From Psococerastis gibbosa (Eukaryota; Arthropoda; Insecta; Psocodea; Psocidae), in contig OZ020489.1 of assembly GCA_963971405.1 (NCBI GenBank), forward strand, positions 41,866,510 through 41,930,509: a DNA stretch of 64,000 bases, read 5' to 3'. The notes beneath the pieces are model-generated. The model ran no database searches. It saw only the letters and a program-made list of their open reading frames with translations, and had not been told where the DNA came from. A program made the position numbers and the translations under genes. Below are positions 26,913 through 38,900 of the stretch, in pieces. Every line of letters starts with the position of its first letter. The first letter of the stretch is position 1.

Positions 26913-29900
26913 AAGATATACACAAGAATCTAAGCAGTAGCCAGACAGCCCAGATAGATCTTTCAGATGCCAATGACAAGGCCTTCGAGGCCGCAATGTT
27001 TTGGATCAAAGTGTCTTAGGCCCGGACACGTTGAGTAAGTAAGTAAGTGAGCAGTAGCCAGCATTTCGAGACACCCTGTATATACTTAGTACAATTTACC
27101 ACTCGCATGTTACCTAAATATTTCTATCAAACTGCAAGCAGTACATGAGAAGTGAATATAGTAATAGAAAATGATTGTACCTGGTCTATTTTGAAATACA
27201 CAACCTTGAGTACAGCTGCTGCATCATTCGTTAAGCTGTCTCTTTTCATACGTGTGACTCTAGAGGAGCGGCGCCACCCACCTGAAACACAACACAATCA
27301 ATAAAAAAAAAGTACTCGAAACATAAATTAAATAAATATACAACATTCAATTGTAGTATTTGTTAAATATAATATATATTTATTAATGATTATTATTTAT
27401 ACATAATAAATATATATTTTTTATCTAGGGCGCATTTTGTGGCATATGCGTCAAGACTACTAAATTATCATAGTAATTATATCATTGCTAGGAGTTCAGT
27501 GTTCTGGAGAAAGACTGAAAGTGAAATGACATTGTTAATGTCATCTCCCAGGATTAGAGGGAGTGTCGAATTTACAGTATATTGTACATTATAAGTGGCC
27601 GGGCCGTCTGGTAGATACACAGTACATTAAATTTATTATAAAATAAGAACACCCCCACTACGTTTACACGTTTTAGGGAGATTTACAGTCATTGCCCCTG
27701 AGCCTTACGCCCATTTCAAAACAAAAATGTTATACATATATTATCGCGGCAGGCGCATTTTGTTTTTAAGTAATATTTATTGATTTAGGCGGTGTCACGT
27801 TAAACTATCGTCTGTAAACCGACTTTACAGACCAACCAATTTTTACAGTTCTACGGTTGATAATTCATGAGAAAGGGTTCGTTCCACTGTCCAACACATC
27901 AGCTTATCCAGATCCTTCGTGCCCCCGGCAGTGTTCTGCCTCTTCATCTGTCACTATCTTCTATGTATAATCTTTCTAGCCATTGTCAAATCACAGTCCA
28001 CTCACCTCAGAGGGCTTCTGCGTGGTAGAAAGCTCCGGCGAGCTCGTCCTACTGTCCAACAGTCTATTATCCGTCCACGTCAGCTTATCCAGATCTTTAG
28101 TGCCTCCGACAGTGTGCCGCCTCTTGATCCTCTTGTTCTCCTTCTCTTTGCAGCTACTCCGCTTCTGCCGCGCCTTCATATTGCTTTCTGTCTTTTCCGT
28201 CTTTGTCAGGTACTCGTGCTTCCCAAGGGACTCGCTCCGTCGCACCTTCGGCCCGGTATCCACTATATCCGGCTTGTTGAGACTTTCCGATCTTCGGACT
28301 TTGTTATTGTACTGCCGCAGAACGTTGCTCTGTCTCGTCTTGCAGTCCTTCTCGTCGACGTTTTCAATTTCAGCTTTCTCAGTCGCGCTCGTCTCACTCT
28401 CGTCGGATGTTTTCTCCGTCACGTCTTCTGCTGACTTGAGACCCTGTAGTTTCTGGTCGAAGGTCTCGGTGAGGCTTGCTAGTAGGTCAGGGCCTGGAAA
28501 GATGAGAGTAAGTTAGTTTATAGGTTTATGGATCGTAACTAATAAGAGTAATACAAGTGCTAGCAGAAATTATCATGCAAAAATTGATTCGTGAATTCAC
28601 GAACTCTCCCACAATTAATTAGGCCATAACATTGACATCTCATTTACAAGAAAATCATGAAACCCATTTGGCCGTTACACCCATCGGCAATATATTACGA
28701 AATAAATAATCATCAATAGTCAATCACACTTTGCAGGCATATGGTGAGTACACTCTGGTGGCAATACCAGTATGTTAATAGAAAGAAAAAACGTTACAAA
28801 TTTAAAAAACAACATAAACAAAATGCAGCCGTTAAAAGTCACAGCAAACGGGTTAGGCAATAACAAACGGCACCTAGGTAGACGACGGGGTCGAGGGGGC
28901 GCTACGGGGGCCCAGCCAGGGGGCGGTCCGTCAGGGGCCCAGCTAGCGGGGGGCTCCACGGTCACAGGGGACCAGCCCTGGGGCGCGGATTGTCTTACAG
29001 TCTTCCAGCTAGTACTTATCATTTGATAGCCTGAAAATCATTGTAAGTCAACATCTTCGAATGTGGTGTCTCTATCCACCTATGGTTCTATTTTTAATTT
29101 TTTTAAATTAAATCGGAACTTAATGTAAAAAAATTAACATTGTTAAAATGCAAGGTGGATCAACTTTAATACCCCAGAGTTGTACAACAGTCGGACTGGG
29201 TGTCCTTGCACAGTCTACCAGAAATTATTATCGTCTAGTTTACCTTCTTCCTGCCGTGTGATGTGTATAGTGTCGAGACTATTGCTGGAAGTCACGTCTT
29301 CTCTGCTGCTCTTGAACCTTTTCATGCTGAGGGTTTCCTCTTCACAGCCCGTACCTTTTCTGCTCACTGCTCCGTCTGTAAATACCCCCAAATAATTATA
29401 TTACAATATTATATGGTATATATAACACTGACATGAAATTAAATTTTGTTGAACAGGTAACCTCCTCGTTCTAACCGAAATTAGATAGTAGAAAATAGAA
29501 AGTAGATCGTCGGTTCGAATCCCACCAAGTCCAGTTTATTTCGAGTTACAGCGAGCTTCGAGTAAAGCAATTTTTTTGGCAAAATTTAAATTGTACTTGA
29601 TATCAGAAGAGGGTGAACTAATTATCCAAAAAAATTAGAATTAAGATATAGGTCTAAATTAAGCTAAGTCTTGGGCTATATGAGCTCATCGCCGTCAACG
29701 ATGTACTGTCGGAAATATTTTTTATGAAATGTATTTGAATTTGTATTATTCAAATGATTTCTGGTCAATACACAGTTATTAATATTATTATTATTGTATA
29801 TCCTCTAATTTCGGTAACCCTCAAATAAGATAAACCAACAGTTAGAAGAGAGTTCGGAGTCGAGGAATAATTATAATCAGTCAATTCATTAAATGGTAAA

Positions 29901-32900
29901 TTATATAACCCCTCTATTATACTAGTAATTTTAAATTACGATGGGGGCTAGTCAAGTAAAGTTGTTTTTTATTTATACCTGTTTGAGAGAAGAGCCGTTG
30001 CTGCTGCTGGTGGTGGTCCGCAAACGCCTCTTCATAAATTTGCAATTGCTGTGCCTTTGTCTGTAATAAGATAAATTGGTTACAACGTTTCCCTAACACA
30101 GACAATATTATTATTCTATGCTTGTAAATCCATCGAAAATGTACGGCAGCTTATTAGAGAATGGATTTTAACCTGATCTGTACCGTTCTGCAGCCCTACA
30201 GATCACACTAATCGGGCCTATAAACCCCAATTGATTCATTTGTTTAAAACAAACAGTGCAGAATGATCGGGAAATTGAAATTAAATAACTATTGGAAAAT
30301 AATAAGTTTTATAATTGAATGAAATACAAATAAACATTAAAATGCTTAAATTTTGTAACATATTAAGAAATATTAACGTTTCTAATTCTAAGGGAGAAAA
30401 AATTTAAAAAAAAACGAACTTTTTTGTTTGAAACAATTGAATCAATTGGGGTTTATTTAATCCTATTCCCAGTGATACATTACATTAAGGGGGCTCCATC
30501 GGCCCGGGAGGACCTCTCGCCTGTCGCACCAAGTCCCTCCAAAGCGCGCGATTCTCCGCCAACCCCCTCCATGCGTCGAAATGGATGCTGCAGGCTCTCA
30601 GATCCTCGAAGAGCTGGTCTGACCATTTCTTCCTTGGTCGCTCCTGCAGTCGGTTGCCTGCTGGTTGGGCTTGATACACCCTAGCCGCGGCCCTGGTCGG
30701 GGACATCCTTGAAAGGTGACCAGTCCATTGGAGTCTTCGTGCTCTTAGTTCCTCGGTAACGCTCGGTGAGTTAAAGAGAGTTCGAAGCTCTTCGTTTTTT
30801 CTTATTCGCCATTGCCCATTCTCTATAATCCCTCCGAAGACTCGTCTGGGGATCCTCCTTCAAAGACTTCCAGCATCTGGCTGTCCCTTCTTTTCACCAC
30901 CCAGGCTTCCCCACCGTAGAGTAAGACCGGCCTAATGAGCGTTTTGTAGAGTCTTATCTTAGTTCCTCTTGATATAAGCCTGGATGTAATTAGGCTCCTT
31001 ATTTGGAAATAGGCTATATTAGCGGCTTTGATCCTGCTCTTGATGTCTACCGTATTTCGTTCCTCTCGGTTACGACGGATCCAAGGTATCGGAAACCTTC
31101 CATTCCCTCGAAGATAAGGTCTCCCTCTGTAGCCTGTAGTGGTTGCTGCGGAGGGTTTCTGCACATTCTAAGGCACTTTGTTTTTTCCGCGTTGATTTTC
31201 AGCCCGATTGGTTTCGCTGCCTCTGCCTTCCCCATTTCTTCGGCGTCTTATAGGGTATCGGCCAGGATGTTCAGGTCGTCGGCGTATCCTAGCGCCTTCA
31301 CTGGTTGTTCTGCTCTTAGGGTAGTTACATCGGTGGTAAGTTAGTCGTAAACAACATAGTAGGGCTGCAGCTTTTAATCCTACCTGGGACTAAGAATGTA
31401 ACCAAAATAACTTTGGAATGGAAAGTGCTATTCATAATTGTTTTATTTATTACATTTTAACCCCAGGAATAAGTTAATACTAAATGGCTCAGTAGACCAA
31501 CTGCGGCGATTATATTGATAGCGCAATGCCTATAATTATGCATATAGCCGTATGTTATATTGAGGACTTACCATGGGAGAGGCAGGCAATTTATTTCTAG
31601 GGCGATTTCTCGCCATTCGGGTGGCAGCCGCCGATACAATCGACGCCATGAGATCTTTTCCAGAGTTGGAGTTACCTGCAAGAACAACAATAATAATTTA
31701 TTTCTGTTCTGGCGATTGGTCATAGCTCATAGCTAGTGACACCACAGCCATGCTTCTTATCGGTTCTTGACGTCCGACCAATCTGAAAACATTGTGCATC
31801 CAATATAACATACATAACAATTATCGGAATAATATAAGTGAGCTGAAATTCAGAAAGGCAGTTTGTTTCCAAAACCCTTTTTTTCTTCATTATTATTCTT
31901 TTTCAAAAGTGGGACCTCTACAGTCGTTATTGCGCTACCGGCTTACAGGTTGTTACGCCACTGCTGTTCATTCACTTACCTTCCAGTTTATGTAAATTAC
32001 TAAGTAAAAGCGCGTTCGCCTGACTTGCAGACATCGTGTCAACAACAGGAGTCGTGGCAGCAGCAGCAGCAGCAGGGGCCGTGTCCAGTCCCAGACTCTC
32101 CACCGCATCATTTGAGAAGAACCACTCCGCCTGCACAAAATAACAACGTTCATTATTGCTTATGGAAACAAGAAAACAGGTAAAGTTTGACCGAACTAAT
32201 GCTAAATTTTAATGCACACGCTCGTAATTAGTATGTTAACTGATAGACAATTTCGAGGGCTTGTTTTTGATGTGCACATGTCATATTTTTTAAAATTTGA
32301 AAAATCCAATGATACCTGACGCACATAAGGGTCAGGTTTCATGAAATGTTTTTCCCATTTACGGCAGTCTAGCACGAGCCATAATTTCATTATGAACATC
32401 CAATGAAAAGGCACAGCATTGACTAAGATGTTTGAGCTGATTATACCGGAACCTTAAGGTTAAGGGTTATAAATAGAATATATTATTCTTAAAATAAAGT
32501 TTTGATTTAATTTTTAACATGGCACATGTTTACTCACATATCGTATGAGGGACTCAATGAGGTGGCACTGATGCGGCGTGTCAATAACCATTGCAGTCAG
32601 GTCGGCGGGCCGCACCAGCGTCGGACCGAACACAATTGCCACGTTCATCGCCTCCATCTTGTTTACCCCGCTATTGCCAACAATTTTCCGTAGGTGCAAC
32701 AGTAAGTGGTGTAGTGTCGCTGAGTTATGTACAGGAAGCTGATCTACCTGTAAGCAAACAGAAGTTTTTGAAAATGTTATTAAATCTACAGCAGAGCTTT
32801 CCGAGTTTTTTGAAAGCAAAGGGTGAACCTGTCATTATGACTCGTTCTAACTTAATATATGAGTATTAGAAAAAAAAATCGTAACAAATACTGGCTTTTT

Positions 32901-35900
32901 GAAACACATGACTGTTTACGCAAATGATTTACCTCATTCACTCTATAATATCAGAATAATTAATGCATTTTATTATGATTTTAAGCATTTAATCAAGATT
33001 ATCCGCAATCAGTTATAGTTTCCCGGAGGTTTTTGCCCCTCCACTTCTGATTATTTAGCACTCTCTCAAGCTACAGTAGGGACGGATCCTGCCCATTTGG
33101 GGTGGGGGGTAGTTGTGGGTCAATATAGCAATATAGAACAAACATACGTAGTATCGATTAAATTAGAGCGTAATAAATAAACTTACAACAGATTTACTAA
33201 ATTTTGGCAGCTACAGCCCCCCCTGGATCTGTCCATGACCTCCACTTCGTGTACTACACGACCACGATAGGATGGCACTTGGAACACTTATAAAAATCGA
33301 GCAAATTCTGTGTACCACTTATGCAAGTTTTCGAATAAACAAAGAGTTTTGTCGATTTCTACTGCCATTGGCCTAGTGTAATTTTGATACCAAGTACTTA
33401 CCAAATTTCTAATAGCTAGGAGCCTCTTCTGTTTATCAGATATTTTGTCGGCCTCGATAAACCTAGAGTAGAGGTCGGCAGTGAACAGACAGTCAGGCAG
33501 AGACCGGAAGAAAGACTTGATCAGACTCGACACCACGTTCACATCTCTCCACCGGAGGTCCTGTAACAGAAATATCTAGTTAAAGTAAGGCGCTTAATCC
33601 ACCTACGTCAATATTCAATAGTAAATGTGGTATTGACGTGGTAGCAGACATTAAAGACAGTCTAAAAATGTCTGCTACCACGTCAATACCACATTTACTA
33701 TTGACGTAGGTGGAATATGCGCCTAATGTGCAAGGATTGTTGTCGTCGCCGTCTTCATAGTGCATTTCCACTTTCGTGACTATTAAGAAACTTTCTGTTA
33801 AAGCACTTCCTCTAGTACCAGAACCACTCTCTTGAGATCGTCCTCAATCGGTTCCTGTACGTCATCCTGAGTTTTGCCCCTTCTGCGTGTTCACTGTATT
33901 TCGTCCACTTCTTTCCTCGCGCACTTGTTGTTATTGACTCACTTTATGCGTATTTCTTCTTTATAAGTTTCTTCTAGCGAAGATTGGCGATCATAATGGA
34001 AATTAGGACCTTGGGATTGCTCGTCTGAAAAGGGAAGTCTTGTCAAACCACTGCCTCAGGGTTTTTAGCCAGGCATTCTTCTGCCGGGTCTCTTCCCCTG
34101 GATTATGACATGAAGGCGATATTTTTCGTTCCTCACCACATGACCAAAGTATGATAGTTTCCATTTCTTTACCGTCTTATGTATCTATATGCCTCAGAAC
34201 CGCGGCATTAGGGACACTACCTCTCCATGATATACGAAGCATTCGTCTGCATCAACATTTCAAATGCTCTAATTTTGTTCTCCATAGCTAGGGTCAACGT
34301 TCAACCCTCCATACCATAACCGAAATTAGAGGATATAGAAAAACTGGGCTTAGCGGGATTCTATCCTCTAATTTCGATTATTACTTCAACCAAAGTTAAT
34401 TTAATGTCAGTGTTATATACACCATACAATACTTCAATATAATGTGCCTCCATACCATGTAGAAAGACTGGGAGCCAATACCATTTTACATGTCCAAACC
34501 ATTGTGATCCCTTTCTTACAGTCACAATCAATAATAATATAAAACTTACCTCAGCCGGCACATTGTGAATCCCCTTATTAATCGCCTCCGTGAAACTATT
34601 AATGGCCGCAGCATTCCCCGGCACTCGGTAAACCCCGACAGTGTCCAGCCCGTACGTCTCCACAGCCTCGGTACACCGAGCCACCAGCAGCGGGACGAGG
34701 GGGTCGTCTGGCGAGGGCGGACACAGCTCGAGAGGCACACCAATAGTCGCGCCCTCGGGGTACGCCGTTGTCGGCGAGCTAGGCGACGCCGCACCACCAC
34801 CCATTCGTCTGAACGGCATGCCCAGCTTGCCGCGCCACGTCTTGCTCTTGGGTGACGAGACTAGTTCAGTGTGGGAGGCCTTGCGAGCCGGCAGCGCCGC
34901 TCGCCACCGCTCCGCATCGTCAGCGTCTTCTGCCTGCAGAAGATACTCGGAATCGCGGGGCGCGCGCAGTCGGAGCACGTGTTTTCGTTTCGTGTAGTTT
35001 TCCGCGACATCAACGCACCACCTGCAACGGATAAAATTAAAATGAGGCACTTTTAAACAATGATTTTACAATAGAATTGAAGATTTTCAATTGTTACTAA
35101 CTATTTTTCACCTAAACCTTTAGTGGCCTTTTGCACCCTTTACCGAGCATTACTACTAAATCAGTTCCTCAAAACCCACCACCTTAACAGGATCATGAGG
35201 GAATTCACCCCGTCACATCGACCTCCAGGACCGATCGCCAGCTCGTAGACCTTGAAACAGGGACGATTTTCAGTGGATCAGACCCTCCTTGACGGCAAGC
35301 CCTCTCTAGCCAACACTTAACATTGTAGCTTACCCAGTGACATCGAAAGTCTTCGGCTCGGCTATGCGATCTCGCTGCAGCGACAAAATCAGGTTGGCGC
35401 TGAGACTGGCCCACATCTGTTTCCAGGACCGAACCCCAGCTCTCCGGCCTTCCATCTGGGACAACTTCCAGTGGATCAGACCCTCCTTGACGGCAAGCCC
35501 TCTCTAGCCAACACTTAATATTGTAGCTTACCCGGTGACATCGAAAGTCTCCGGCTCGGCCCTGCGATCTCGCTGCAGCGACAATATCATGTTGGCGCTG
35601 AGACTGGCCCACATCTGTTTCCAGGACCGATCCCCGGCTCTACGGCCTTCCAACTGGGACCACTTCCAGTGGATCAGACCCTCCTTGACGGCAAGCCCTC
35701 TCTAGGCAACACTTAACACAATACCCAATAGCTTACCCAGTGACATCGAAAGTCTCCGGCTCGGCCGTGCGATCTCGCTGCAGCGACAATATCATGTTGG
35801 CGCTGAGACTGGCCCACATCTGTTTCCAGGACCGATCCCCGGCTCTCCGGCCTTCCAACTGGGACAACTTCCAGTGGATCAGACCCTCCTTGATTGCATC

Positions 35901-38900
35901 AGACGTGGAGGTTTCTTTCGGTGACTCCTCCTCACTGCAACACACGAACCCATTAAACCACCAAATAAAGAACTGACACGAGTGAACCCGTACATGATTT
36001 CCTATTTATCAACTAGTATAAGTACCATAATATAACATGAGTAGAAGAAAAAATTGACATAAAAATTAAAATTTGTTACACTTTTGATGGAAATAATAAT
36101 AAATAAATAAAAATAAATGCTTGTAAAATTTAGTTGGCTCGCCTTCCCTCATCACAAAACACTGAATGGATAGAAGGGCCGACTGCATGGTCTAGAACGG
36201 GAAGACCAGTATAATACCAACACAGAAATAGTATGTATTGGGGCATGAATTAGGCGGGGATTCCACCGACCGGTTAGGGCTAAATAAAAAAACGGTGACG
36301 TGTAGCAGACATTCAAGACCTAGGCGGGGTTTCCACCGACCTAGAATTGCAGAATGCAAATGACATTAACGGAAATGTTTGTTTTCCTCTATGCCATAGT
36401 TAAAATTGATCAATGATCATACACTAAAATCAGAAACTAAAATTAAAAATTGGCGTCATGGGTACAAACATTTTAATAGATTTCTATAAAAAGAAAAATT
36501 CTAATTTCCGTCAATGTCATTTGCATTCTGCAATGAGAGGTCGGTGGAAAGCCCGCCTAAGTCTTGAATGTCTGCTACCACGTCACCGGTTTTGTATTTA
36601 GCCCTAGCCGGTCGGTGGAATCCCCGCATTATCAATAAATTAATAAAATATTATTTTTTTATTAAAAACCAAAACTTTGCTTCGGAAAGCAAACGTGTTT
36701 GGTTTTGTTACTTTATTTAACACCTAACACATACCTGAAGTTGGAAAGTATCGATAGAAAGGTTCCGCTGAAAATTAAGTTTTTGTCATTTTTAATGAAA
36801 ATTAGCCTTTTTTTGCCCCCAGAACCAAACTATCAAGGGGCAAGCGATCTGTTGGGTGTTGTTTGAATTAAGGCGCTAAGTACTATTAATAACGACTAAA
36901 AATACTTGTGAATTGAAAGAAAATAGTTGGAGCAGTTTTTGAGAAGAAAATTTTTAACCGTACTTATATTGGGGTTTTTTGAGGGCACACCCACCCAAAA
37001 CCAAAAAAAAGGTACCGAGGTATGATTCTTGGAAAACGAAAGAAATGAAAAATGGAAATCCTAATAAATAAATATTGACTTTTTGTCCTATTACTAAGCC
37101 AACCTAGCGGAGTTAGGGCCATAAAGCCCTATCTTACACTCAACTAGGAAGACCCGGGTCCGGCTGCTTTATATGCCCTCCGCAGCATGGCCAGAAAATG
37201 TAGCAAGTGCGGGACTCGAACCAACAACCTTTCGGGTGAAAATCGGAGTCTGTACCATTACTCTACATTTTTTAACTAGATTTAACTAGAAACCAGTCAT
37301 CAAGGGGAAGGGCCTATCCTACCTAATGTACACAAACTTTCTCGTAACCTACAATTCAATCAAAACTAGAAAGATAAATATCATTCATGTTGGAAAGAAT
37401 TTAAACATACCATAAAAGAAAACTCTATTAAAACATTAGCAACGTAAAACTAAAGAGATCAACAACTCTATAAAAAAAATAGATGCAATAAAAATAGCTT
37501 CATTAAACAATTAAACCCATATTCTGTATGTAAAACATTGGCGTTAAAAATTAAGAAAAAGAAGCCTTAATTAAATAAGCAAAAACAAATATTAAAATCT
37601 AAGCAAGGAACTTCATTGCTAACCAATGAAGTTTCCTACTGCACGGTAATGCAGTTCACCCATGTCACAACTGGGAGTAACTTGTTACAACATCCGTTAC
37701 AAAGTTAAAAGAACTTGGATTCAACCCGTATCCCAACAATTACAAACTAGAAACCAGAATTTATAGCAGTATGATTCTTTTATTATGATTTCTTTTTATT
37801 TATTACTGTCATAAAATATGGAAAATATGGAGTATCGAAATGAAGTTCATGAGAGCAATCCGCCAGAGGACAAGAAGCGATAGTATTAGAAATGGAGTGA
37901 GAAGAGCGTTCGGGGAGGAACAACTATTGGTAGAGAATGCAGCGAGAAGGTTGGGACACGTGAGTGAATGGATAAAAGCAGATCATGGCAATTTGGGATT
38001 ATAATAATACCGCAGTAGTAAGGTATCACTTGACGTTATTAAAATATGCACGGGAAATTCAAATTAATAAATTATTAGAATAGAAATGAATGGTTGCATT
38101 GTTTAATAATTGAAGGAAATACTAATAAACATTAAAATGTACAGGTAGAATTTAGAAATGTAATTAGAATTTTAATTTATGTGTCTACATCTAAGGGAGA
38201 AAAAAAATTAAAAACTCACCAAAAATATTTATTTATCAATTTGAATTTCCCACACATTTTGCACTCATTTGTTTAAAACAACTGAATAAACCCCGGTATT
38301 ATAATAATTCCAAATCGTCATGACCGGGCTGCTGGTGCGTTCGAAAAAATGGCTGGAGGAAGAAATAGTGGGAACACAAGAAAGGGGAAGACCAAGGGTG
38401 AGATGCAGAAACCAAATTGAGGACATCCTCTTTTTTTAAGGACTTTTTATGGACCCATAGGTCCCTTGTCAAATGCCAAGGACCAAATGGATTTCGGACA
38501 TTATTTGTATTGTTTCCGTATACATTTTTGGCCACTGGCAAACTGGTATATGTTCTCGATGTCATCCTACACCAGCTATAAGCGATAATGGACAAGCTGA
38601 GACGAGCTTACCATTTACGCAATGAAACAGGTGGAAGTATGACTTAACCAAGCACAGATACGAGTCTAGTAACGGGGTACTCCGATCTCCTCTTTAATTT
38701 TAATAAATTAATTCCTCATCATTTGGCCCCTATGGGATTAAAAATAATGATAGGCAAAGTATGTGATTCGACTTGGCACTTGTTAGCTTAAGATTCGAGT
38801 CGCTAACCACTGGACTATAGTTTGTAACTGTTGAGAATTGTTGGGACGTACCACTGGGCAGTGCCGGAGTACATTTCGAACAGGCGCCGCAGCCGCTGCA

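Noticed and set aside
27919-28516. Two plus-strand open frames of 171 and 177 aa
   Set aside because: Antisense of RhoGAP exon 19, which has splice sites and a family motif on the minus strand.
35205-35612. 135-aa minus-strand frame with an internal repeat as a separate gene
   Set aside because: It is the tandem PH exon copies read in a non-PH frame.
35209-35699. Clean mutually exclusive alternative PH exons
   Set aside because: Not accepted as stated because the exon 10 junction gives TGA; kept only as an open question.
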